From contig JAGROY010000010.1 in assembly GCA_020439995.1 (NCBI GenBank), positions 1-49,013 of the forward strand: a DNA stretch of 49,013 nt, written 5' to 3'. Numbering within the stretch: the stretch's first letter is position 1; each line of letters opens with the position of its first letter. A program made the translations under genes and the position numbers. This DNA is from Verrucomicrobiia bacterium (GTDB taxonomy: Bacteria > Verrucomicrobiota > Verrucomicrobiia > Verrucomicrobiales > DEV007). Positions 6,789 to 14,650 of this stretch are shown here, in pieces. The notes beneath the pieces were generated by a model, which was not told the DNA's origin, did no database searches, and worked only from the letters and a program-made list of their open reading frames with translations.

Positions 6789-8444
6789 ATGAAACCATCA
6801 TTCCGCTACGATTGCCCGATCATCACCACGGCCCTTCTCCTTCTGACGGTGTCGCTACTCCATGGCGCCACTGTTCATGTTCGTTTGCTTGACGCAGAGA
6901 CATCTTTCATCACACCTGCGATGGTTTGCATCACCGGGGCAGAAGGTGAAGTTCGCTTGCCTCCTGATGGACGCATCATGACCTCTCCTTCATCGACACG
7001 GGCATTCTATTCAGGAGTGGAATTCGATCCCGATCCCAACTGGATCGGGCCCGTCCGCAAGATGCAGGGAATTGGCGACAACAACGACCGAAGCTACGTC
7101 TACGATCAACTTCCCTCAATCCCCTACTGGAAGGAACCGGTCATGTATCAGACGTCCGGTAACTTCTCCATTCAGCTGCCTGAGGGCAAATGGCGTGTTG
7201 CGGTGGATCGAGGACTCGAGCACATCCCGGTTATCAAACCATTCGAAGTCACCAGCGGCGATGATAGCACGTTGGAGATCGAACTCGAACGCTGGATCAA
7301 TCTTCCCGAAAATGGCTGGTGGTCGGGAGATGTGCACGTGCATCACCCAACGCTGAAGGACAGCCATCGTCAGTTCTTACTCAGCTACGCGCGCGCCTGC
7401 GATCTCCACGTCGTCAATGCTCTAGAAATGGGCCATCACCAGGGCACCGACTTCAAACAGGCAGGCTTTGGTGAAAAGTTTAGAGTGCATGACGGCGACT
7501 ACTGGATGGCCTCCGGACAGGAGGAACCGCGCAGCACGTTTGGGCACATCATTGGTCTCAATACGAGGGCGCTGGCCCGCGACCTTCCCACCTACGACTT
7601 TTATGATCTCGCCTTCAAGCGCATCCATGAGCAACGCGGAGCGCTGGTCGGCTTTGCTCATTTTTCATGGAACGGCTGCGATCTCCCGAGGGGATTTCCC
7701 TGGTATGTGACGACGGGTGGACTCGACTTCATCGAGCTCCTGCAGTTCAGCAAGATCAACGCCATCGACTACTACGACTACCTCAACCTTGGCTTCAAAC
7801 TCACCGCCGCCGCCGGGAGCGACGCGCCCTGGGGATCGACCGTCGGTGAAGTGCGCACGTTTGTTCACTGCGGCCCAACTCTGAACCTCGACTCCTGGTT
7901 CCAGAACCTCAAGGCAGGCCATACCTTTGTCAGCAATGGGCCGGCACTGGAGTTCACCATTGACGACCAGCTTCCAGGCACAGAACTGGCAAGAAATGCT
8001 GGCGATAAAGTCAGGATCAAGGCACGCGTGCTCAGCCACCCAGCGATTGGTGTCCCAACGTCCCTAACACTCGTCGGCAACGAAGGCGTCCTGCTTGAAG
8101 TGCTCAATCCGGACAAAGCCAATTCGCTGATCATCAACTTGGAACGAACCATCAACCAGAGCCAATGGCTGGTAGTCAGCTCCGTGTGCGACAACAATGC
8201 ACTTGCTCACAGCAGCCCGGTATACGTGAAAGTCGATGATCGACCAACGTGGTGCCCGGATCGCGGCCCGGTTGTAATCCGCAAACAACTGGAGTCGATC
8301 GAGAACATCGCCCGCGAATTCACCCCAGCCAGCGATGCCCGTGCCAAAGGTATCCACGAGCGCCTCAATCGAGCACGTGACTACTATGCCAAGCTACTGG
8401 CGGAGATGAAGGCATATTCCGCCTCACCAAGCGGAGAAGAGTAG
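6789..8444 (+). CDS. CehA/McbA-family PHP-type metallohydrolase, secreted
   Basis: The 551-residue product starts at the ATG at 6789, where an N-terminal signal peptide begins (LLLTVSLLHGA, cleaved near residue 25); the longer open frame upstream would bury it. An N-terminal beta domain (about 25-170) is followed by a PHP-like domain with WWSGDVHVHH at about 179-188, conserved histidines in EMGHHQGTD, HIIGLN and FAHFSW, and a final AAAGSDAPWG motif. These are the metal ligands of the CehA/McbA branch, known for the carbaryl hydrolase McbA and for many uncharacterised exported proteins. The C-terminal part has a beta domain (GHTFVSNGPALEF) often attached to these proteins. The role is probably phosphoester or carbamate hydrolysis in the periplasm; the substrate is unknown. 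It stands alone. Confidence 0.82.
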   Translation: MKPSFRYDCPIITTALLLLTVSLLHGATVHVRLLDAETSFITPAMVCITGAEGEVRLPPDGRIMTSPSSTRAFYSGVEFDPDPNWIGPVRKMQGIGDNNDRSYVYDQLPSIPYWKEPVMYQTSGNFSIQLPEGKWRVAVDRGLEHIPVIKPFEVTSGDDSTLEIELERWINLPENGWWSGDVHVHHPTLKDSHRQFLLSYARACDLHVVNALEMGHHQGTDFKQAGFGEKFRVHDGDYWMASGQEEPRSTFGHIIGLNTRALARDLPTYDFYDLAFKRIHEQRGALVGFAHFSWNGCDLPRGFPWYVTTGGLDFIELLQFSKINAIDYYDYLNLGFKLTAAAGSDAPWGSTVGEVRTFVHCGPTLNLDSWFQNLKAGHTFVSNGPALEFTIDDQLPGTELARNAGDKVRIKARVLSHPAIGVPTSLTLVGNEGVLLEVLNPDKANSLIINLERTINQSQWLVVSSVCDNNALAHSSPVYVKVDDRPTWCPDRGPVVIRKQLESIENIAREFTPASDARAKGIHERLNRARDYYAKLLAEMKAYSASPSGEE

Positions 8445-8676
8445 GCAGGTATGCCAGAGCTGCGGAAGGTATTGTCAGATTGTTCTGAATCTACAGAAAC
8501 CTGTCACTGGTCTGAAGGACGATGGGCGGGATTTTGACCGTGGGCCAGACGAGGAGCGGATCGGTGAAGAAGGCCCGGAAATCACGTAAACGGAGACGGG
8601 ATGAATCGCCCCAATGTCGGCCACGGGCCACCGACACTTGTCCCTCGATGCCCCTGAATTGAGCAATCGCGCCGAT

Positions 8677-9087
8677 TCAATCAAACGGATTGTGTAGCTG
8701 CACGCCGGTTTGAGCGAAGTCTGCTGTATTACGAGTCACCAAAGTAAGGTTGTGTTCAAGCGCTGTCGCTGCAAGCAAGCCATCAATGACTGGCAATGGC
8801 CGCACTGCCATAAGGCTGCCCCAGCGATCGGCGATGGTATCTGTAATGGGCAAGATCTCTTTGTAGTACTGCGTTAGAATCGAGTGGATCCATCGCTCGA
8901 ATGCCGGGCACAGGTCAGGTGATTTCCTTCGGAGCAACTCAATCCCTTTCCGAATTTCACCGATGGATAAAACGCTGATCCAGTGTTGATCAGACGATGA
9001 TTCAACCGCCCATTGGTGAACGTTTGGATCGCATTTCACCCCCTTGCGAAGCTCGGACAACACATTGGTATCAAGCAGCCAGGGCAT
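8677..9087 (-). CDS. PIN-domain toxin ribonuclease, VapC/FitB family
   Basis: The 136-residue product begins MPWLLDTNVLSELRKG and ends with VIDGLLAATALEHNLTLVTRNTADF, which is typical of FitB-like VapC toxins. The four acidic residues that bind Mg in the PIN active site are present: Asp6, Glu44, Asp102 and Asp123. Family members cleave RNA, often tRNA or rRNA loops, when freed from their antitoxin. The start ATG overlaps the antitoxin stop (TGATG), as usual for coupled translation. The frame extends upstream without stop through the antitoxin gene, but that part is antisense-like noise and the coupled ATG is the natural start. The toxin looks intact. Confidence 0.93.
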   Translation of the reverse strand: MPWLLDTNVLSELRKGVKCDPNVHQWAVESSSDQHWISVLSIGEIRKGIELLRRKSPDLCPAFERWIHSILTQYYKEILPITDTIADRWGSLMAVRPLPVIDGLLAATALEHNLTLVTRNTADFAQTGVQLHNPFD

Positions 9088-9335
9088 CAGAAGCCGATAT
9101 CCCGTGACGCCACCGCTTGACTCCTGGACAAGTCGAGTTCGATCTCGGGAGAGGCTTCTCCTTCGTTCGAAACAAGAAACTGAATCAGCGTTGGTTTCAA
9201 ATTCTGAGCCGTTAGCAACACTTCGCGAAGGATCCGCCGGTGTTCTTCTTCCGCGGAAACACCGTGTTCTGCCGCTCTTCGCTTCAATTTGGAAACAAGC
9301 GAGTCTTCTAGACCTCTGACCAATAGCTGCGCCAT
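9087..9335 (-). CDS. FitA-like ribbon-helix-helix antitoxin
   Basis: The 82-residue product begins MAQLLVRGLEDSLVSKLKRRAAEHG, the FitA/Arc-type ribbon-helix-helix DNA-binding unit, followed by SAEEEHRRILREVL, and has a longer acidic tail that would wrap the toxin. It is encoded directly before the VapC/FitB toxin with a 1-base overlap. A perfect inverted repeat 10 bases upstream of its ATG is the likely binding site for autoregulation by the toxin-antitoxin complex. Size and order fit the family. Confidence 0.9.
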   Translation of the reverse strand: MAQLLVRGLEDSLVSKLKRRAAEHGVSAEEEHRRILREVLLTAQNLKPTLIQFLVSNEGEASPEIELDLSRSQAVASRDIGF

Positions 9336-9344
9336 ACAAAGAAG

Positions 9345-9363
9345 TTGCTATCAGTGATAGCAA
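9345..9363 (-). promoter_or_regulatory. Operator and promoter of the toxin-antitoxin pair
   Basis: TTGCTATC and GATAGCAA form a perfect 8-bp inverted repeat around AGT (9345-9363), 10 bases before the antitoxin ATG. A perfect TTGACA -35 box (9370-9365, minus strand) abuts it, inside the last codons of the upstream gene. A repressor bound there would cover the spacer and -10 region; the -10 itself is not clear. Confidence 0.7.
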
Positions 9364-9366
9364 TTG

Positions 9367-10512
9367 TCAAAGACTGCTCTTTTTTGGATCAATTCTCGAA
9401 GCCGCAGACTGCAACAACTGACTGCCGTCAGGACGGGCAAGCTCATCAAGGCCGCAGGAGCAAAGCGCCCGAATAAATACCAGTTCGGAAATAGACGCCG
9501 GTGCCGCCTTCTCAGCGGCCACAACATTGGCGATTGCCTCATGCATCATTCTGGTGAGGATCTCAAAGCATCCTTCGAGATTCGCTGGCACATAGTTTTC
9601 GAGTCGGCCGCCCTCTCGATAACTGGGCCAGTCCTCGATACCAAAAAATAGAGCCAGCCAGTCCTCACGCAGGTGACCGGCGACAGCCCGGACTGCCATG
9701 GCATCCGCCACCAGCTCATCGAGCAGACTGTTGCGCATGCTTCCCAGCACACGGCGGGTAAAATAGTGCACACACTCGTGCTCTCTGCGGAGGTTGATAG
9801 AAATCTGCTTCCACTCCGATTCTGCGACTCCCGCAGCACCCGCTGGAATGCCACTATAGTCACCCCCACTCAGGAGAATAAAACGATCCTGGTACAGCGG
9901 CTTCTGCTGAGCCAGCTCCTTGAAAGCTGCATTCCAGTCACCGAACGGATTCTTTTCCTCCCATGCTTTCCTGTAGCGCTCAATTCGTTCCCAGTTCGTA
10001 TAGCCGGCCACCATCGATGCCCCCATCGAATCTGGAATGGGATCAGGTCGGTTCTTACGCAGGAGCGCTTGCACGATCGTCACAAAATCCCGCCGGTCAG
10101 CTATCGAGATCACAGGTATCCTGCCTGCCACGGACGGATGCAGACAAATGGACATACCATCCGGGTCGTTCATTGGAGGATGCACAGGGGCTAACGGGCG
10201 AACGCCCCTCCGCGTTGCGGCAGCGTATTCAGCGGATTCCGCGATCGAAGCATCGATCGGAAAGCTAAGTTGCATCAAATATCTGCTCAACACCGCCCAC
10301 GCTCCTTCCTTCTCCGCCTCTAGAACGTATTTCTCCCACGCTTCGGCGAATGGCTCATCTTCGGGCGGCGAGTCGGTGACGGCAATCTCAACCCCATCAG
10401 CAATCAATGGATCGCAATAACTGAGCATTTCAGAAAGCAGGGCTTCATCAACGCCGATCTTCCTTAAAAAGGCAGATCTCCTTTCCAGCCGGGACAGGTT
10501 ACTATTCTCCAT
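9367..10512 (-). CDS. HExxH protein, putative zinc metallopeptidase, last gene of the export operon
   Basis: The 381-residue product is not assigned to a named family here. It has no signal peptide. At residues 245-249 it has HECVH in the context REHECVHYFTRRVLGSMRNS, followed by LLDELVADAMA with Glu266 17 residues later. HExxH plus a downstream Glu within an E..AD helix is the zinc site of gluzincin-type peptidases. The N-terminal half (1-230) is of unknown type. The start ATG lies inside the 3' end of the sigma-54 activator gene (11-base overlap), so translation is probably coupled. It is the last gene of a seven-gene minus-strand unit for peptide export, so a role in processing or degrading the exported peptide or in regulation is plausible, but this is inference only. 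Confidence 0.65.
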   Translation of the reverse strand: MENSNLSRLERRSAFLRKIGVDEALLSEMLSYCDPLIADGVEIAVTDSPPEDEPFAEAWEKYVLEAEKEGAWAVLSRYLMQLSFPIDASIAESAEYAAATRRGVRPLAPVHPPMNDPDGMSICLHPSVAGRIPVISIADRRDFVTIVQALLRKNRPDPIPDSMGASMVAGYTNWERIERYRKAWEEKNPFGDWNAAFKELAQQKPLYQDRFILLSGGDYSGIPAGAAGVAESEWKQISINLRREHECVHYFTRRVLGSMRNSLLDELVADAMAVRAVAGHLREDWLALFFGIEDWPSYREGGRLENYVPANLEGCFEILTRMMHEAIANVVAAEKAAPASISELVFIRALCSCGLDELARPDGSQLLQSAASRIDPKKSSL

Positions 10513-11653
10513 TGCTGTTGGCGCTGCCAGATACCTTCAGTTTATGATGTCGCAGAAAGTCCATAAACTTCTGATAGTCCGTGGCCGGCAAATTCATTTC
10601 TGAGATTAAGCCTTTGTAGCTCCGGCAATCCCGCATTACGTTGTTGAGGATGGTTCGCACCTGCTGCCGGTTCAAATCGCGGTTCATAAAGGGAGAGTAG
10701 ACCTCATCCCAGAAGTTGGAGCGCTTGGCGCGAATTCGGTTCAAAATCTCATCCTCTTCGGTGTGCTTCGGTTGCGCGACAGGGTCCAGACCGACCACCC
10801 CCATAGCAGTAACCCCATCATCCAGTGCCATCTCGAAGTCTTCGGGCTGAATGACTTTCCCTTCCGCCATTGAATACCCCATTGTCACGACACTTCGCAG
10901 CTCCCGCACATTGCCCGGCCAGGGGTAACCCTCAAGGACTTCGAGCGCCTTTTTGGAGAACTCTTTCCTGACCTTGTATTTGCACTCCAGCTTGCGGAGG
11001 AAATGCTCGACGAGGCACCGCCAGTCCTCGGCACGTTTCTTCAAAGGTGGAACTTCCAGCTTAAAGTAACACAGACGAAAATAGAGGTCATCGCGAAAGG
11101 CATTCGTCGCAATGAGACTCTTCAGAGGACGATTGGTCGCAGCGATCACACGAACATTCACACGCCGGGGAGTCGAGTCGCCGAAGCGTTTGAACTCCCC
11201 CTCGGCCAGTGCTCGCAGAAGCATCACCTGAGTATTCATCGGCAAGTCGGCAATCTCATCCAGAAAAATGGTGCCGCCATCGGCGGTCTCAAAGAGTCCC
11301 TTGTGATCGGCGACAGCACCGGTGTAAGCCCCCTTCTTGTGCCCGAATAGTTCACTGACGCTGAGATTGCCTTCTCCATATTGCGGACAGTTGACGGAAA
11401 TGTAAGGGGCATTCGAACGCGGACTCAGCAAGTGACAAGAACTGGCGACGGATTCCTTCCCCACTCCGCTGGGGCCAGTGATCAGAATCGGCTCATCGAA
11501 CTGGGCGAATTTCCCCATCTTGCGCAGCAGTTCAGTGACCCGGGAGCAGCCGCCTACAATCTCTATGGCGCGATCTTCACCCCACTTGGCAACGGAAAGA
11601 TCTCTGATCTTAGCGGCTACCGGGCTCAGTTCTCCGCAGGAGTTTTTTTTCAT
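10502..11653 (-). CDS. Sigma-54-dependent transcriptional activator without a sensor domain
   Basis: The 383-residue product is an AAA+ enhancer-binding protein of the NtrC class. It has Walker A GPSGVGKE (60-67), the sigma-54 contact loop GAYTGA (108-113, Tyr for the usual Phe, which is tolerated in the family), Walker B GGTIFLDE (126-133), the arginine-finger region FRDDLYFRL and PWPGNVREL. There is no receiver, GAF or PAS domain; only about 50 residues precede the ATPase core. The C-terminal 90 residues (RIRAKRSNFWDEVYSPFMNRD onward) do not look like a standard Fis helix-turn-helix. It lies 24 bases downstream of the exporter genes and overlaps the putative metallopeptidase gene. It could therefore activate this operon or precursor genes elsewhere, with its activity perhaps set by a partner protein. 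Confidence 0.85.
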   Translation of the reverse strand: MKKNSCGELSPVAAKIRDLSVAKWGEDRAIEIVGGCSRVTELLRKMGKFAQFDEPILITGPSGVGKESVASSCHLLSPRSNAPYISVNCPQYGEGNLSVSELFGHKKGAYTGAVADHKGLFETADGGTIFLDEIADLPMNTQVMLLRALAEGEFKRFGDSTPRRVNVRVIAATNRPLKSLIATNAFRDDLYFRLCYFKLEVPPLKKRAEDWRCLVEHFLRKLECKYKVRKEFSKKALEVLEGYPWPGNVRELRSVVTMGYSMAEGKVIQPEDFEMALDDGVTAMGVVGLDPVAQPKHTEEDEILNRIRAKRSNFWDEVYSPFMNRDLNRQQVRTILNNVMRDCRSYKGLISEMNLPATDYQKFMDFLRHHKLKVSGSANSNGE

Positions 11654-11677
11654 ATCGTTGGCTTTCAGTTAATAGGT

Positions 11678-14650
11678 TCAGGCAACCTGGCGCTTCGCGA
11701 GATCAGCAAAAATCCCCCCTTTGGCCATGAGTTCCTCATAGGTCCCCTCTTCTTCAACCCGTCCCGCAACCAGGACTACAATTCGATCAGCATTGATGAT
11801 CGTGCTCAAGCGGTGGGCAATAACGATGCGTGTTGCGTGCATCGCGTCGAGACTGTCGCTCACCATCTTCTGTGTTCGGTTGTCGAGCGCACTGGTCGCC
11901 TCATCAAAAAACAGGATACGCGGACGGGTCACAATTGCCCGCGCAATCATGAGGCGCTGCTTCTGACCACCAGAGAAAGCCCCACCGCCTTCACTGATAA
12001 CCGTATGCATGCCCATCGGCATTCCTCGCACGTCGTCAGCCAGGCCTGCCATCTCTGCGGCTTCCCAGGCATCATCAATCGTCAGCCGGGCATTGGGCCC
12101 GATGATATTCCGGAAAATATCTGTCGGCATCAACTTACTACTCTGGAGAACGACACCCATCTGCTGCCGGACTTCACGCAGATCCAGCGTCTTGAGGTCC
12201 TGTCCGTCATAGTAGACATTTCCGGATTCCGGCGTTTCGAAGCCGAGTAGAACCCGGAGGATCGTCGATTTGCCCGATCCCGACGGCCCTACAAACGCGA
12301 CGAACTCGCCTGGCTTGATTTTCAGCGACACGTTCTGCAAAATCAGCGGACCGTCCTCATCATAGCGGAAGTTCACGTGATAAAGATCGATCTCTCCAGT
12401 AAGTTCACCGGGATGCTTGCGCTCATCGTCGATCTCCGCTTCCGAAGTGATGATCGGCACAATTCTTTCATACACCGGAACGACGGCGAGCAAACTCAGG
12501 GACGCTTTGGAGAGCGCAAGCATCGCCATCAGGAACATCGAAAATGAAGTGGTAAAAGCGATGAAATCTCCAGTGGACAGCTCCACAGTGCCCGAAGCTT
12601 GAACCGAGACCATGGTTCCGAAAATCACAAGCGAGCAGATGACCGGGTAGCCCGCGTTGAATACTGCGACGAAGTTTTCGATCCGCCCGATCACGAATGC
12701 GATCCGTTTCTGCTCGGAAAAGTCACGCGCCCAGACTTTGAAAGCGTGATCCTCCGCCCCAGCGACGCGCAACTTGCTCACCCCTGTCAAAAACTGGAGC
12801 ACCCTGCCCGCAATTCTGCCACGAATAGAAAACTGCTTCCGCTGATGGCTCAGCTGCGCGTAGTTCGCGGCCGCTGTAAGGGCTACCGCTATAAACACGA
12901 GAACCGTAGCCATCAGCGCCATGTTCGTATTGATCCGAAACATGACGACCAACTGAAACAGGGACGTCACACTGCCAAGAACCGCAGTGACGCCGACTCC
13001 AGACGTGGTTGCCCGTATAGCATCTACACCCGCTGCTCGATCGGCCAGATCGCCAGCCGCGTAGCTACGGAAAAATGTTGACGGCAGATTAAGCAGCCGA
13101 TCCCACAGCGCCGCCTGGATTGAGTAGTCCATCTTGCCCTCCACCCGCAGTACCGCGATCGCCCTCGTAATCGAGAATGCGGCCACCGCAATCGCCGCAC
13201 TGAAGAGCGCGACTCCGTACTGGAGCAATTGGCCCTTTGCTGCACTGGGGATTACGGTGTCGAAAATCTGCCCGGAAAAGATCGGTGACAACGTTCCTAA
13301 CATGCCTACTAGAACGCCCATGATCGCGATCGTAATGTAGTCGCGATTCAGTCCATAGGAGCCAAATTTGACGACGTCGACAATACTCATCGGCCCGTCT
13401 TTGAACGATCGATAGAAAGTTTCCGCGAAAGGTTCGATCGTATCGGCGACTTCCTCCGTTACCGGAACACGGGTGCCTTCCCCGGGGTTCACCATGTCGT
13501 AGGCCTTGCATCCGCGGGGGATGAGCGCGACGGGCTGCTTCGTTTCCGCTGTCCACCCTAGAAATGGCCCGTGATCCCGGTTCCACCAGTCTCCACGCAA
13601 CATGATCTGGCGCACACGGAAGCGCGACGCCTTCGAAATTAACAGCAACGGCTCCACCAGCCCGCCGCTTCGGGTATCCGCAGGAGGCCGGACGGGAATG
13701 TTCAGCGCCGTTCCAACGAGTTCGCAGGCAGCAAGTAGCGGATCTTCGCTAGCCACTTCGCTGTAGCCACGACTGATGCGCTTCTCTTCCAGCACCGAGC
13801 CAATCGAGCGAAGGGCATCATCGAGCGCTCCCTGGCGGTGATCGGCTTTTGAGCGCTGCCGATTGATCTCATCAATGTTGAGCAGCGTCTTATTGATGAA
13901 CTCGGACTCGCAAATCGCGGCATGCAATTGCTCCAGCCCATTCCAGAGCGCGCTATGATCCACCAGCGTCTCCGTGTCCCAGGACAACACCCGAGTTTCC
14001 GCAGCAAACTCCAGCCAGGACTCGGGAGTGATCGGAAAGATGAAGTCGCTCTGATCAAAATAGAGATCCTCCATGCCGATGAAGATCGCGTGTCCATCCG
14101 GCGCGTGCACCCAGACGACATTCTTCCGTGCCGTGGCCCGTTGAGATGACGGGATGATCGTTTCCGCGCCCGCCCTCAATTTCACATCTGCCTGAGGTCT
14201 GGGAATACTCTCGGTCACTCCGTGGGACAACGAGGTGACCCATCCATCCAGCAGTCCAGCCAGCTCAATTCCGGTTTCTTTGTGTTGCGCAGCGTGTTGA
14301 AGATCCTTCAACGTGAGCCGGTAGAGCACCGTACCTTTCGATCCAGCAGCCACAAATCCGTGCTGGTGACCGTACGCTGCGAGATCCATTCCAAACACCA
14401 AGCCGCCAGTGGGTACCGAAGTAAAGTGCGAGCGGGCTCCGGTGCACTCGCCATCCGTCACCATGGTGGTGAAGATCTCCAGCACACCCGATCCGACGTA
14501 CCAGACCGACTGCGGATTGTCCAGCAACAGCGGATTGTTACCTTCGGAGTTTCGCGGCTTTCCGTTCTCGATAAATGACTGCGCGAGAATTCCCAGCCTC
14601 TCCTCTTCCGGCTCCGTGTCCTGCGTAAGTTCTGTGGTCGGTTGCGCCAT
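11678..14650 (-). CDS. NHLP/NHLM-type bacteriocin export ABC transporter, permease/ATPase without peptidase
   Basis: The 990-residue product has a long N-terminal region (about 1-430) starting with a cyclic-nucleotide-binding-like beta fold (VWYVGSGVLEIFTTMV). A six-helix exporter transmembrane domain follows (about 435-735), then an ABC ATPase with Walker A GPSGSGKS (near 788), signature FSGGQKQRL (near 892) and Walker B ILFFDEATSALD (near 910). This layout matches the second ABC subunit of NHLM/NHLP systems, which export peptides with nitrile-hydratase-like or Nif11-like leaders. The start codon directly follows the stop of the C39-containing exporter gene with no gap, so the two probably form a heterodimer or act in sequence. 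No frameshift is seen and all ATPase motifs are intact. Confidence 0.88.
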   Translation of the reverse strand: MAQPTTELTQDTEPEEERLGILAQSFIENGKPRNSEGNNPLLLDNPQSVWYVGSGVLEIFTTMVTDGECTGARSHFTSVPTGGLVFGMDLAAYGHQHGFVAAGSKGTVLYRLTLKDLQHAAQHKETGIELAGLLDGWVTSLSHGVTESIPRPQADVKLRAGAETIIPSSQRATARKNVVWVHAPDGHAIFIGMEDLYFDQSDFIFPITPESWLEFAAETRVLSWDTETLVDHSALWNGLEQLHAAICESEFINKTLLNIDEINRQRSKADHRQGALDDALRSIGSVLEEKRISRGYSEVASEDPLLAACELVGTALNIPVRPPADTRSGGLVEPLLLISKASRFRVRQIMLRGDWWNRDHGPFLGWTAETKQPVALIPRGCKAYDMVNPGEGTRVPVTEEVADTIEPFAETFYRSFKDGPMSIVDVVKFGSYGLNRDYITIAIMGVLVGMLGTLSPIFSGQIFDTVIPSAAKGQLLQYGVALFSAAIAVAAFSITRAIAVLRVEGKMDYSIQAALWDRLLNLPSTFFRSYAAGDLADRAAGVDAIRATTSGVGVTAVLGSVTSLFQLVVMFRINTNMALMATVLVFIAVALTAAANYAQLSHQRKQFSIRGRIAGRVLQFLTGVSKLRVAGAEDHAFKVWARDFSEQKRIAFVIGRIENFVAVFNAGYPVICSLVIFGTMVSVQASGTVELSTGDFIAFTTSFSMFLMAMLALSKASLSLLAVVPVYERIVPIITSEAEIDDERKHPGELTGEIDLYHVNFRYDEDGPLILQNVSLKIKPGEFVAFVGPSGSGKSTILRVLLGFETPESGNVYYDGQDLKTLDLREVRQQMGVVLQSSKLMPTDIFRNIIGPNARLTIDDAWEAAEMAGLADDVRGMPMGMHTVISEGGGAFSGGQKQRLMIARAIVTRPRILFFDEATSALDNRTQKMVSDSLDAMHATRIVIAHRLSTIINADRIVVLVAGRVEEEGTYEELMAKGGIFADLAKRQVA

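Noticed and set aside
8445..8676. Small gene between the PHP hydrolase and the toxin gene
   Set aside because: The only frames are short, begin within or overlap the toxin gene and have no RBS or recognisable motif.
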